Assembly: GCF_002101965.1 (NCBI RefSeq)
Contig: NZ_LQQA01000033.1
Coordinates: forward strand, 620,001-684,000
Length of the DNA stretch: 64,000 nt
Direction: 5' to 3'
From: Mycolicibacterium wolinskyi
GTDB taxonomy: Bacteria > Actinomycetota > Actinomycetes > Mycobacteriales > Mycobacteriaceae
Both the position numbers and the translations under genes were made by a program. Within the stretch, counting starts at the first letter, position 1. Every line of letters begins with the position of its first letter. Shown one piece after another: positions 48,492-57,806 of this stretch. The notes below the pieces were generated by a model, which searched no databases, was not told the DNA's origin, and saw only the letters and a program-made list of their open reading frames with translations.

Positions 48492-51231
48492 CGTGGATGT
48501 CGGGTCGCGTGGCGAACTGGGCCGGGAACTGGCTGCGTTCACCGCGCAGCTTCCGTTCGCACTCGACGGTTTTCAGCTGCGGGCCTGTCAGGCGCTGGAG
48601 AACGGGCACGGCGTCCTGGTGTGTGCGCCCACCGGCGCGGGCAAGACGGTCGTCGGCGAATTCGCCGTGCACCTGGCGCTGGCGGCCGGCCGCAAGTGCT
48701 TCTACACCACACCGATCAAGGCGCTGAGCAACCAGAAACACAATGATCTCGTCGCCCGTTACGGTGCGGAGAAGATCGGGCTGCTCACCGGTGACCAGTC
48801 CATCAACGGCGACGCCGACGTGGTCGTGATGACCACCGAAGTGCTGCGCAACATGCTGTACGCCAATTCACCCGCGCTGTACGGGCTTTCCCACGTGGTC
48901 ATGGACGAGGTGCACTTCCTCGCCGACCGCATGCGGGGCGCGGTGTGGGAAGAGGTCATCCTGCATCTGCCCGAGGAAGTCCGGCTGGTGAGCCTGTCGG
49001 CCACGGTGAGCAACGCCGAGGAATTCGGTGGCTGGATCCAGACCGTGCGCGGCGACACCACGGTCGTCGTCGACGAGCACCGGCCGGTGCCGCTCTCGCA
49101 GCACATGCTGGTCGGCAAGCGGCTTTTCGATCTGTTCGAGGGCAGCGACAGCATGCTCGTCGACCCGAACCTGTTGCGCCACATCAGCCATCGCCGGGAA
49201 GCCGACCGGCTCGCCGATTGGCAGCCGCGTGGGCGCGGCCGCGCGCGGCCTCCGCAGCTCTATCGCCCGCCGGGCCGGCCGGATGTGATCGCCAGCCTCG
49301 ACTCCGCGGGCCTGCTGCCCGCCATCACGTTCGTGTTCTCGCGCGCCGGATGCGACGCCGCGGTCAAACAGTGCCTGCGCTCGCCGCTGCGGCTGACAAC
49401 CCAGGAAGAGAGGGCGGCGATCGCCGCGGTGATCGACCGCCGCTGCGCCGATCTCGCCGAATCCGATCTGATCGTGCTGGACTATCACCAATGGCGCGAA
49501 GGGCTGTTGCGTGGGCTCGCCGCCCATCATGCCGGCATGCTGCCCGTCTTCCGGCACACCGTCGAGGAATTGTTCACCGCCGGTCTGGTGAAGGCCGTGT
49601 TCGCCACGGAGACACTGGCATTGGGCATCAACATGCCGGCCCGCACGGTTGTGCTCGAGCGGCTGGTGAAGTTCAACGGCGAACAGCATGTGCCGTTGAC
49701 ACCGGGGGAGTACACGCAGCTCACCGGCCGGGCCGGCCGTCGCGGCATCGACGTGGAGGGCCACGCCGTCGTGCTGTGGCGACCCGACGACAGCACCGCC
49801 GAACCGGCCGAGGTCGCCGGCTTGGCCTCGACCCGCACGTTCCCGCTGCGCAGCTCGTTCGCGCCGAGCTACAACATGACGATCAACCTGGTGCAGCAGA
49901 TGGGCCAGGAGCAGGCGCATGCACTGCTCGAGCGGTCGTTCGCGCAGTACCAGGCCGACCGATCCGTGGTCGGTCTCGTGCGGGGCATCAGCCGCGGTGA
50001 ACGGATGCTCGACGAGATCACCGACGAACTCGGCGGTGAAGACGCGCCCATTCTCGACTACGCGAGGTTGCGCGCCAAGATCGGCGAACGTGAACGCGCC
50101 CAGTCGAGAGCCTCACGGCTGCAACGGCGTAAGGCCGCCAACGACGCGCTCGCCGACCTGCGCCGCGGCGACATCATCACCATCACGCACGGCCGCCGCG
50201 GCGGGCTGGCCGTCGTCCTCGAACCGGACCGCGACACTGACGACCCGCGACCGCTCGTACTGACCGAACACCGTTGGGCCGGGCGTATCTCGTCGGCCGA
50301 TTACTCGGGTGCCTCGGCCCGGCTCGGCGCGATGACACTGCCCAAACGCGTCGAGCACCGTCAGCCCCGCGTGCGCCGCGATCTGGCGTCGGCCTTGCGG
50401 TCGGCGGCCGCCGGGCTGGACGTGCCGTCGAACAAATCGCGCCGCGGCGCACCAGAGCGCGACGTTGATCCGGAGCTTGCGGGTCTTCGCGAACAGTTGC
50501 GCCGCCATCCGGCCCACCACTTGCCCGACCGCGAGGACCTCGTGCGGGTGGCCGAGCGCTATCTGCGGATCGAACGTGACAACGCCCAGATCCAACAGAA
50601 AGTCGCGGCAGCGACGAACTCACTGGCCCGCACGTTCGACCGGATCGTGGCGCTGCTGAGCGAACGCGGCTTCATCGAAGCCGACGGCGGCGAGCAGCGC
50701 GTGACCGATGCGGGCCGGCTGCTCGCCCGCATCTACAGCGAGAGTGACCTCCTGGTGGCCGAGTGTCTGCGCAATGGTGCCTGGGATGGATTGCAGCCGG
50801 CCGAACTGGCAGGCGTGTTGTCGGCCGTGCTGTTCGAGGCGCGCGGCGATTCGCCCGGGGTGCCGCCGGGAGTCGACGCTCCGACAGCGGGATTGCGCCG
50901 CGCGCTGGTCGCGACCCGGCGGCTGTCGGCCGATCTACGCGCCGACGAGCAGCGCCACCGGATCGCTCCGAGCCGCGAACCCGACGAGGGGTTCGTCGCG
51001 GCGGTCTATCGCTGGGCCACGACGGGTGATCTGGCAACCGCACTCGCCGCTTCGGACGTGGCGGGTTCGGGCTCGCCGTTGCCCGCAGGCGATTTCGTGC
51101 GGTGGTGTCGTCAGGTGCTCGATCTGCTCGACCAGGTGCGCAACGCGGCGCCCACACCCGCGCTGCGCAATACCGCGAAACGCGCCATCAACGATGTTCG
51201 ACGCGGCGTCGTGGCTGTTGATGCGGGGTAG
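48481..51231 (+). CDS. helY: Ski2-like DEVH-box helicase HelY
   Basis: A 916-residue ATP-dependent RNA helicase of the Ski2/Mtr4 group. Motif I is PTGAGKT (50-56) and motif II D142-E-V-H145; SAT (LVSLSATVSN), TETLALGINMPART and QLTGRAGRRGID are the other helicase motifs. The C-terminal half (from about 470) has the arch-like/DSHCT-type region. Function in RNA metabolism is inferred from the family. The ATG at 48481 overlaps the tatC end. M. tuberculosis HelY (Rv2092c) has about the same length. Confidence 0.93.
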   Translation: MPPDVDVGSRGELGRELAAFTAQLPFALDGFQLRACQALENGHGVLVCAPTGAGKTVVGEFAVHLALAAGRKCFYTTPIKALSNQKHNDLVARYGAEKIGLLTGDQSINGDADVVVMTTEVLRNMLYANSPALYGLSHVVMDEVHFLADRMRGAVWEEVILHLPEEVRLVSLSATVSNAEEFGGWIQTVRGDTTVVVDEHRPVPLSQHMLVGKRLFDLFEGSDSMLVDPNLLRHISHRREADRLADWQPRGRGRARPPQLYRPPGRPDVIASLDSAGLLPAITFVFSRAGCDAAVKQCLRSPLRLTTQEERAAIAAVIDRRCADLAESDLIVLDYHQWREGLLRGLAAHHAGMLPVFRHTVEELFTAGLVKAVFATETLALGINMPARTVVLERLVKFNGEQHVPLTPGEYTQLTGRAGRRGIDVEGHAVVLWRPDDSTAEPAEVAGLASTRTFPLRSSFAPSYNMTINLVQQMGQEQAHALLERSFAQYQADRSVVGLVRGISRGERMLDEITDELGGEDAPILDYARLRAKIGERERAQSRASRLQRRKAANDALADLRRGDIITITHGRRGGLAVVLEPDRDTDDPRPLVLTEHRWAGRISSADYSGASARLGAMTLPKRVEHRQPRVRRDLASALRSAAAGLDVPSNKSRRGAPERDVDPELAGLREQLRRHPAHHLPDREDLVRVAERYLRIERDNAQIQQKVAAATNSLARTFDRIVALLSERGFIEADGGEQRVTDAGRLLARIYSESDLLVAECLRNGAWDGLQPAELAGVLSAVLFEARGDSPGVPPGVDAPTAGLRRALVATRRLSADLRADEQRHRIAPSREPDEGFVAAVYRWATTGDLATALAASDVAGSGSPLPAGDFVRWCRQVLDLLDQVRNAAPTPALRNTAKRAINDVRRGVVAVDAG

Positions 51232-51272
51232 TGTGTGGCAACGGTGATAGCGAACTCAGATCAAGGAGAATC

Positions 51273-52082
51273 ATGAGCGGACCGCAGGGATCTGATCCCT
51301 CGCAGCCGTGGCCCGGTCAGCAACCGGAGCCCGGCAGGGATCAGCCGTCGGGCGGCGAGGCGTGGCAACCGCCGGCCGGGGGTTCCGATGACCCGACCAC
51401 CCACACTCCCGCGTGGCAGCCGCCCGCATACACCCAGCAACCGCAGCAGCAGTACCCGCAGTACCAGCAGCCGTCGCAGCCGGGGTACGGCCAGCAGCCG
51501 CAGCAGCCGCAGTACCCGTCGACCGAGCAGTTCGGCCAGCAGCAGGGTTACCCCGGCCAGTACGGCCAGCCGGGTCAAGCCGGTCAGCCGGGACAGCCCG
51601 GCCAGTATGGTCAGCCGGGTCAGTACGGCCAACCGGGCCAGTACGGGCAGCAACCGCAATATGGACAGCCCGGCCAGCCCGGACAATTCGGCCAGCCCGG
51701 TCAGTTCGGCCAGTACACCCCGCCCGGCGCCGCCGACGGCTCCAAGCGGTCGCTCGGTGTCATCGGCGGAATCGTCGGCGGTCTGGTCGCATTGGTGATC
51801 ATCGCCGTCGCGGTCACCGCGTTCTGGCTACCGGGCTGGGCGGTGACGACTCAGCTCGACATCAACAAGGCCCAGAGCGGTGTTCAGCAGATCCTGACCG
51901 ACGAGACCAATGGGTATGGCGCCAAGAACGTCAAGGACGTCAAGTGCAACGACGGCGAGAACCCCACGGTGAAGAAGGGCGACACCTTCACGTGCGAGGT
52001 CAGCATCGACGGCACCAAGCGTCAGGTCACGGTGACGTTCCAGAACGACGACGGCACCTACGAGGTCGGCCGGCCGAAGTAG
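51273..52082 (+). CDS. DUF4333-domain membrane protein with Gln/Gly/Pro-rich repeats
   Basis: A 269-residue protein: a disordered cytoplasmic N-terminus (1-160) with repeated GQYGQPGQ-like units, one membrane helix (about 169-193, SLGVIGGIVGGLVALVIIAVAVTAFW) and an exposed DUF4333 domain with C-N-D-G-E and FTCEVSIDGTKRQVTVTF, the two Cys probably forming a disulphide. The ATG follows AAGGAGAA. Homologue of Rv2091c. Function unknown; repeat number may vary between strains. Confidence 0.87.
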   Translation: MSGPQGSDPSQPWPGQQPEPGRDQPSGGEAWQPPAGGSDDPTTHTPAWQPPAYTQQPQQQYPQYQQPSQPGYGQQPQQPQYPSTEQFGQQQGYPGQYGQPGQAGQPGQPGQYGQPGQYGQPGQYGQQPQYGQPGQPGQFGQPGQFGQYTPPGAADGSKRSLGVIGGIVGGLVALVIIAVAVTAFWLPGWAVTTQLDINKAQSGVQQILTDETNGYGAKNVKDVKCNDGENPTVKKGDTFTCEVSIDGTKRQVTVTFQNDDGTYEVGRPK

Positions 52083-52085
52083 CCG

Positions 52086-53042
52086 TCAGCCGGGCAGTTG
52101 GTCAAGGGCCGTCTGCAGTCGACTGATCGAGGAGCTCACGCCGTACGCCGCGGCCAGCTCGGCGACCCGCCCCGGGTCGCCGGCGGCCAGCGGTAACGCG
52201 TCGGTCGGAGTCGACATTTTCACCGGCGCATCAGTGGCGACCCGCACCACCCGCTCGGCCGCCGCGATGTAATCCGCCGCGGCGAGCAATTTCGTCCGAT
52301 GTGCTTTCGACAGACTGGATTTCGGGTCGTCGGCGGCCGCCTGGATGGCGCTCAGTGAGCCGAAGCGGGCCAGCAGCGAGGCTGCGGTCTTCTCGCCGAT
52401 GCCTGCGACGCCGGGCAGCCCGTCGGACGGATCGCCGCGCAGCAGGGCCAGCTCCGCATATGCCGCGCCGGCGCGCTCGACCGGTACACCGTATTGCTCG
52501 GCCACTTCCGCGGGGCCGAACTTCACGGCCTTGGCGAGGCCCCGACCGATGTAGAGCACGCGGACCGGTGGCTTCGGTTCGTCACGCACGAGCTGCAGCA
52601 GGTCGCGGTCGCCGCTGACCACCACGACGGGATCACGCTGTTCGCGGCCGGCGAGCGTGCCGAGTACGTCGTCGGCCTCGAACCCCGTCGCGCCGGCCGT
52701 CGGGATACCGAACGCGTCCAGCAACTCCATGATCATGCCGACCTGGGGCGTGAGCTCGTCGGGAACTTCCTCGATGTCGGGCACACCGTCCGGCTCCGGC
52801 TCGGCCACCCGGTGAGCTTTGTAGGACGGGATCAGCTCGACCCGCCACTGCGGCCGCCAGTCGTCGTCGCGGCACACCACCAGTCGCGACGGCCGCTCCC
52901 GGCCGACCAGGGTGGCGATCGAGTCCAGGAAGCCGCGGACGGCGTTCACGGGCCGGCCGTCGGGCGCCTTGATCGACGACGGCACACCGAAGTACGAGCG
53001 GAACCACATGCTGGCGCCGTCGAGCAGCAGGACAGAACTCAA
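52086..53042 (-). CDS. 5'-3' exonuclease (FEN/PolI N-terminal family)
   Basis: A 318-residue stand-alone 5' nuclease as in DNA polymerase I N-terminal domains. Metal-binding aspartates occur in LLLDGASMWFRSYF, GFEADDVLGTLA and VVVSGDRDLLQLV; the H3TH DNA-binding motif is LPGVAGIGEKTAASLLARFGSL. The TTG at 53042 is used, with a GGAGGATC ribosome site. Orthologue of Rv2090. Role in removal of RNA primers or flaps is inferred from the family. Convergent with the DUF4333 gene (3-bp gap). Confidence 0.9.
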   Translation of the reverse strand: MSSVLLLDGASMWFRSYFGVPSSIKAPDGRPVNAVRGFLDSIATLVGRERPSRLVVCRDDDWRPQWRVELIPSYKAHRVAEPEPDGVPDIEEVPDELTPQVGMIMELLDAFGIPTAGATGFEADDVLGTLAGREQRDPVVVVSGDRDLLQLVRDEPKPPVRVLYIGRGLAKAVKFGPAEVAEQYGVPVERAGAAYAELALLRGDPSDGLPGVAGIGEKTAASLLARFGSLSAIQAAADDPKSSLSKAHRTKLLAAADYIAAAERVVRVATDAPVKMSTPTDALPLAAGDPGRVAELAAAYGVSSSISRLQTALDQLPG

Positions 53043-53161
53043 TTGATCCTCCGGAACAGGTAGGAGGCCGCGGTGACGGCGTCGGGGTCGGCGGCGAGGT
53101 CGCGGATATCACGCAACATTCCAGCGACAGTAGCGGGTCGGCAGCGATTAGCCTCGATGCC

Positions 53162-54289
53162 ATGACGATCAGCCGATTCAGTACAGACGTCTATGCCCAG
53201 CGGCTGCGGGCGGCCGCGGCCGCAGCCGCGGAGGCCGGCCTGGCCGGCCTGGTCATCACGCCCGGCTATGACCTGCGCTACCTGGTCGGCTCGCGCGCCC
53301 AGACGTTCGAACGGCTGACGGCTCTCGTGTTGCCCGCCGACGGCGCCCCCACCATCGTGGTGCCGCGCCTCGAGCTGGCCTCGCTCAAGGAATCGGCAGT
53401 CACCGAACTCGGTGTTGCAGTGGCTGATTGGGTTGACGGCGAGGACCCGTACCGGCTCGTGGTCAACGCGCTCGGAGGAGCGCCCGTCGCCGTCGCGGCG
53501 ACCGATTCCATGCCCGCGCTGCACCTGCTACCGCTGGCCGAGATGCTCGGCGTCGTACCCGTACTCGCGACCGACGTGCTACGGCGGCTGCGCATGATCA
53601 AGGACTCCGCCGAAATCGACGCCCTGCGCAAGGCGGGCGCGGCGATCGACCGGGTACACGCCAGGGTGCCCGAGTTCCTGGTGCCGGGCCGCACCGAGGC
53701 CGACGTCGCCGCCGACATCGCCGAAGCGATTGTCGCCGAAGGACATTCGGAGGTCGCGTTCATCATCGTCGGGTCCGGTCCGCATGGCGCCGATCCGCAC
53801 CACGAATGCTCGGACCGCGAGCTCAAGAAGGGGGACATCGTCGTCGTCGACATCGGTGGCCCCTACGAGCCCGGCTACAACTCCGACTGCACCCGCACCT
53901 ACAGCATCGGTGAGCCCGACCCCGAGGTGGCGCGACGCTACGCGGTACTGCAGCGCGCTCAGGCGGCCGCGGTTTCCGCGGTACGGCCCGGGATCACCGC
54001 CGAGCAGGTCGACGCCGCGGCGCGCGACGTGCTTGCCGCGGAAGGTCTGGCCGATGCGTTCGTGCACCGCACCGGGCACGGCATCGGCCTGTCGGTGCAC
54101 GAGGAGCCCTACATCGTGGCGGGCAACGACCTGCCGCTCGAGGCGGGCATGGCGTTCAGTGTCGAGCCCGGCGTGTACTTCCCGGGGCAGTGGGGTGCGC
54201 GTATCGAGGACATCGTCGTCGTGACCGAAGACGGGGCGCTGTCGGTCAACAACCAGCCGCACGATCTCGTCGTGGTGCCCGTGCGGTAG
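53162..54289 (+). CDS. pepE: M24 metallopeptidase, Xaa-Pro dipeptidase PepE
   Basis: A 375-residue cytoplasmic aminopeptidase P/prolidase-type enzyme. N-terminal creatinase-like domain (1-about 135) and C-terminal pita-bread domain with the five metal ligands: D in VVVDIGGPYEPGYNSDCTRTY (two Asp), H in HRTGHGIGLSVHEEP, E in FSVEPGVY and E in ARIEDIVVV. The ATG at 53162 follows a divergent 119-bp gap from the exonuclease gene. Orthologue of Rv2089c. The dipeptide substrate is inferred from the family. Confidence 0.92.
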   Translation: MTISRFSTDVYAQRLRAAAAAAAEAGLAGLVITPGYDLRYLVGSRAQTFERLTALVLPADGAPTIVVPRLELASLKESAVTELGVAVADWVDGEDPYRLVVNALGGAPVAVAATDSMPALHLLPLAEMLGVVPVLATDVLRRLRMIKDSAEIDALRKAGAAIDRVHARVPEFLVPGRTEADVAADIAEAIVAEGHSEVAFIIVGSGPHGADPHHECSDRELKKGDIVVVDIGGPYEPGYNSDCTRTYSIGEPDPEVARRYAVLQRAQAAAVSAVRPGITAEQVDAAARDVLAAEGLADAFVHRTGHGIGLSVHEEPYIVAGNDLPLEAGMAFSVEPGVYFPGQWGARIEDIVVVTEDGALSVNNQPHDLVVVPVR

Positions 54290-54665
54290 GTGTCCCGGCT
54301 GGGCGATCCGGCCGGGTGATCAGTGTGGTCGGTTCGCCCGCCTAGTAGCGACAATGTCGCTCAAATCGCCTCAGCGGTCTCAGCGGCATCAAAGGTCACA
54401 GTTGGCGTGGTCACATCTGTCTCGGAAAGGCCGCCCTGCCACATCGGTCTCAATGGTTGCGTGCCCGCACTGCGAGCGACAATGTCGCTCGTATGCGGGC
54501 AGCCGAAATCGCGTTACCAGTGAGAATGCTGAGGCAGAAGTGTCAGCAGTTACCTGCAGTGTGGGACTCTAGTGACACACGGTGTCGGTGGGACGTCGTC
54601 AGCGACATTGTCGCTCGTAGGCGGGCCGACCGGTAGGGCCCCGGTAGGCCGGGATTCAGGCAGGT
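54290..54665. repeat. Gene-free stretch with three palindromic repeat units
   Basis: The core AGCGACAATGTCGCT (15 bp, palindromic apart from the centre) occurs at 54347-54361 and 54475-54489, and in reverse at 54601-54615. Each has GCCCGC ten or eleven bases to one side (54336, 54463, and complement ending 54626). The middle copy has both sides, making arms TGCCCGCA 54462-54469 and TGCGGGCA 54494-54501. Cores are 128 and 126 bp apart. No gene was seen. The layout resembles REP-type repeats. Confidence 0.75.
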
Positions 54666-55079
54666 TCAGGCCGGTCCGCGGTCGAGCAGTTCGGAGGAGC
54701 CCAGCACCCGTTCGATGCGGACCTCGATCACGACCCGTCGCGGATTCACTCGTGGGGTCCGGTAGCGCTGGGCGTAGCGCAGCTCGGCGTCGCGGACCGC
54801 GTCGGCATCGGTGCTCACGGTCGACTTGCCCTCCAACGACAGCCACCGGGCACCGTCGACCTGGCTGAGCACCGCGACGCCACGCTCGTGGGCGTTGACG
54901 GCTTTCTGCGACCCGCCCGTGGTGATGACCCGGGCGATGTGCGTTTTGGGATCGAAGGTGAACCCGACGGCCACGACGTGCGGGGAATTGTCCGAGCGCA
55001 GCGTGGTCAGCATCGCAAGATGGCGTTCGGTGAGAAACGCCAGCGCGTCGTTCGTGAGCCGGGTGGTTGCCTTCGCCAT
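54666..55079 (-). CDS. F420H2-dependent biliverdin-reductase-like protein (Rv2074 family)
   Basis: A 137-residue split-beta-barrel flavin/F420-binding protein. Marks: FLTERHLAMLTTLRSDNSPHVVAVGFTFD, RVITTGGSQKAVNAHERGVAVLSQVDGARWLSLEG, and RRVVIEVRIERVLG, matching Rv2074, characterised as an F420-dependent biliverdin reductase. Use of F420 here is inferred. It lies next to the Rv2073c-like SDR on the opposite strand, as in M. tuberculosis. Confidence 0.85.
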   Translation of the reverse strand: MAKATTRLTNDALAFLTERHLAMLTTLRSDNSPHVVAVGFTFDPKTHIARVITTGGSQKAVNAHERGVAVLSQVDGARWLSLEGKSTVSTDADAVRDAELRYAQRYRTPRVNPRRVVIEVRIERVLGSSELLDRGPA

Positions 55080-55114
55080 CGGTGTCCAAACTAGCGCAGG
55101 ACATAATCGCTGCC

Positions 55115-55873
55115 ATGAAAGACACGGCTGACACGGATCGTCGTGTCGTGGTTGTTTTCGGTGGCCGCAGTGAGATCGGCACCGAGCTCGCAGTTCGGCT
55201 GGCCTCGGGGGCCACCGTGGTGCTGGCCGCCCGAGGCGCCGACCGGCTCACCGAGCAGGTCGACGCGGTGCGCGCGGCGGGTGCGGCGGCCGTGCACACC
55301 TGCGAGTTCGATGCCGACGACGTCGCATCGCACCCGGGGCTCGTCGATGCGATCGAATCCGAGCACGGCCGGATCGACACCGCGGTTCTGGCGTTCGGAG
55401 TGTTGGGGGATCAGGCCCGCGCCGAGACCGACGCCGCGCACGCCGTCGCCGTCGTCCACACCGACTACGTCGCGCAGGTGAGTCTGCTGACGGTCCTCGC
55501 TCAGCGCATGCGCGCGGCGGGACGCGGCCGGCTCGTGGTGTTCTCCTCGATCGCCGGTGCGCGGGTGCGCCGCGCGAACTACGTCTACGGGTCGGCGAAG
55601 GCCGGACTCGACGGTTTCGCATGTGGCCTGTCGGACGCGCTGCATGGAACCGGCGTGCAATTGCTCATCGTGCGGCCCGGTTTCGTGATCGGGCGGATGA
55701 CCGAAGGCATGGACCCGGCCCCGTTCTCCAGCACGCCGGCCCAGGTCGCCGATGCGGTCGCGAAGGCACTCGCCCGGGGCAAACGTGCGGTGTGGGTGCC
55801 GTGGGCGATCCGGCCGATGATCTTCGTGACGCGGTTTGTGCCGCAGATGATCTGGCGGAGGATGCCGCGATGA
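55115..55873 (+). CDS. SDR-family oxidoreductase (Rv2073c/DprE2-like)
   Basis: A 252-residue short-chain dehydrogenase. Cofactor motif FGGRSEIGTEL near residues 15-25 with an unusual GGRSEIG in place of TGxxxGIG. The catalytic set is SSIAG and Y-V-Y-G-S-A-K. A hydrophobic C-terminus (WAIRPMIFVTRFVPQMIWRR) is as in decaprenyl-ribose 2-epimerase relatives. Substrate unknown. The ATG at 55115 was chosen for the expected length. Its stop overlaps the cobL start. Confidence 0.82.
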   Translation: MKDTADTDRRVVVVFGGRSEIGTELAVRLASGATVVLAARGADRLTEQVDAVRAAGAAAVHTCEFDADDVASHPGLVDAIESEHGRIDTAVLAFGVLGDQARAETDAAHAVAVVHTDYVAQVSLLTVLAQRMRAAGRGRLVVFSSIAGARVRRANYVYGSAKAGLDGFACGLSDALHGTGVQLLIVRPGFVIGRMTEGMDPAPFSSTPAQVADAVAKALARGKRAVWVPWAIRPMIFVTRFVPQMIWRRMPR

Positions 55874-57048
55874 TCATCGTGGTGGGCATCGGGGCCGACG
55901 GCATGACGGGGTTGTCGGCGGTCGCGCGCGCGGAGTTGGCCAGGGCCAAGGTGGTCTACGGCTCACGACGCCAGCTCGACCTGCTCGACGACACCGTGAC
56001 GGCAGATCGCCGGGCCTGGCCGTCGCCGATGCTGCCCGCGCTGCGCACGCTTCTGGACGGCGCCGACCAAGACGTTCACGTGGTGGCCAGCGGCGATCCC
56101 ATGTTGCACGGGATCGGCAGCGTGCTGATCCGGATGTACGGTCCGGACGCGGTCGCCGTGCTGCCGCACGTATCGAGCGTGACGCTGGCGTGCGCGCGGA
56201 TGGGGTGGTCGGTGCAGGACACCGAGATCATCAGTCTGGTCACCGCCCAACCACATACCGCGGTGCGGCGCGGTGGGCAGGCCGTGGTGTTGTCGCGTGA
56301 CAGCACAACGCCCGCCGCCCTCGCGAAGTTGTTGGCCGAGTCCGGCCGTGGCGACTCCGAGCTGACGGTGCTCGAACAGCTCGGCGGGCCAAGGGAACTG
56401 CGTCGTTCGGCTGCCGCGCGGGAGTGGGCGATGCGCCCGCCGCGTGGCGTCGACGCGCTCAACGTCATGGCCGTGCGCTATCTGCCCGACGACCGGATGC
56501 TGGCCACCCTGCCGGACGACGAGTTCGACCACGACGGGCAGATCACGAAACAGGCCATGCGTGCGGTCACCATGGCTGCGCTCGCCCCCCGGCCCGGCGA
56601 ACTGCTGTGGGACGTCGGCGCGGGGTCGGGCAGCATCGCGATCGAGTGGTGCCGAAGCGGAGCGGGCTGTCGCGCGGTCGCATTCGAACGCGACGACGCG
56701 CGGCGTGACCGGATCACCCGCAACGCGGCCGCGTTCGGGGCCAGGGTCGAGGTGCGTGACGGGGCACCCGAGGCCTTCGACGGCGCGGACCAGCCTGCCG
56801 CGATCTTCATCGGCGGCGGCGTCACCCAGGCCGGCTTGGTCGACGCGTGTTACGAGCGGTTGCCCACCGCGGGCAGGCTCGTGGTCAACGCCGTCACGGT
56901 CGAGTCAGAAGCGCTTGTCGCACAGTGGTATTCGAAGGAAGGTGGCGAGTTGCGGCGGTATCAGCACTATCAGGGCGGCGCAGTCGGTGGATTCACCGCG
57001 TGGCGCCCGGCGCTGCCCGTCACGCAGTGGTCGGTGGTCAAGCGATGA
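55870..57048 (+). CDS. cobL: Precorrin-6Y C5,15-methyltransferase (decarboxylating) CobL
   Basis: Bifunctional enzyme of aerobic cobalamin synthesis: methylates C5 and C15 of precorrin-6B and removes the acetate carboxyl at C12, giving precorrin-8. The 392-residue protein has an N-terminal CobE-like tetrapyrrole methylase domain (about 1-205, VVGIGADGMTG, ASGDPMLHGIGSVL) and a C-terminal Rossmann methyltransferase (LLWDVGAGSGSIAIEWCR, about 250). Overlapping genes cobL-cobM-cobK form one operon. ATG overlaps the SDR stop. Confidence 0.94.
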   Translation: MIIVVGIGADGMTGLSAVARAELARAKVVYGSRRQLDLLDDTVTADRRAWPSPMLPALRTLLDGADQDVHVVASGDPMLHGIGSVLIRMYGPDAVAVLPHVSSVTLACARMGWSVQDTEIISLVTAQPHTAVRRGGQAVVLSRDSTTPAALAKLLAESGRGDSELTVLEQLGGPRELRRSAAAREWAMRPPRGVDALNVMAVRYLPDDRMLATLPDDEFDHDGQITKQAMRAVTMAALAPRPGELLWDVGAGSGSIAIEWCRSGAGCRAVAFERDDARRDRITRNAAAFGARVEVRDGAPEAFDGADQPAAIFIGGGVTQAGLVDACYERLPTAGRLVVNAVTVESEALVAQWYSKEGGELRRYQHYQGGAVGGFTAWRPALPVTQWSVVKR

Positions 57049-57800
57049 CGGTGTACTTCATCGGCGCCGGACCGGGTGCGGCCGATCTCATCACCGTGCG
57101 GGGCCAGCGGTTGCTCAGCAGCTGCCCGGTATGCCTCTACGCGGGGTCGATCATGCCCGCCGATCTGCTTGCCCTGTGCCCGGCCGACGCGAAGGTGGTG
57201 GACACCGGGCCGCTGAACCTCGACCAGATCGTCGACGAACTGGTCACGGCAGACCGGGCCGGTCTCGATGTCGCGCGCCTGCACTCCGGAGATCCGTCGA
57301 TCTACAGCGCGCTGGCCGAACAATGCCGCAGGCTCGACGCACTGGGCATCGAGTACGAGATCGTGCCGGGCGTACCGGCTTTCGCGGCCGTCGCCGCGGT
57401 GCTCGGACGGGAGCTCACGGTTCCCGGTGTCGCGCAGACCGTCACGCTGAGCCGGGTCGCCACGTTGTCGACCGCGATGCCGGAGGGTGAGGACCTGCGC
57501 ACGCTGTCGCGGCCAGGGGCGACGCTGGTGTTGCATCTGGCCGCCGCACAGATCGACGCCATCGTGCCGCAGCTCATCGATGGCGGGTACCGGCCCGAGA
57601 CGCCCTGTGCCGTGGTGGCTTTCGCCAGCTGGCCCGAGGAAATCGTCCTGCGGGGCACCCTGGCCGACATCGCCGAGAAGATGCACGCCGCGCAGGTGAC
57701 CCGCACGGCAGTGATCGTGATCGGTGACGTGCTCGCCGCCGAGGGCTTCACCGACAGCTATCTGTATTCGTCCGGCCGGCGCCGCGGCAGCAGGCACTGA
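57045..57800 (+). CDS. cobM: Precorrin-4 C11-methyltransferase CobM
   Basis: Methylates C11 of precorrin-4. The 251-residue SAM-dependent tetrapyrrole methylase opens YFIGAGPGAADLITVRGQRLL (glycine-rich motif), followed by LHSGDPSIYSALAEQ and VPGVPAFAAVAAVLGRELTVPGVAQTVTLSR, the CobM signature. The ATG at 57045 overlaps the cobL stop. Confidence 0.94.
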   Translation: MTVYFIGAGPGAADLITVRGQRLLSSCPVCLYAGSIMPADLLALCPADAKVVDTGPLNLDQIVDELVTADRAGLDVARLHSGDPSIYSALAEQCRRLDALGIEYEIVPGVPAFAAVAAVLGRELTVPGVAQTVTLSRVATLSTAMPEGEDLRTLSRPGATLVLHLAAAQIDAIVPQLIDGGYRPETPCAVVAFASWPEEIVLRGTLADIAEKMHAAQVTRTAVIVIGDVLAAEGFTDSYLYSSGRRRGSRH

Positions 57801-57806
57801 CCGACG

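Noticed and set aside
51261..51686. Leu/Arg-rich minus-strand frame opposite the DUF4333 gene
   Set aside because: Produced by the antisense of Gln/Gly/Pro repeats; the hydrophobic look is a composition artefact.
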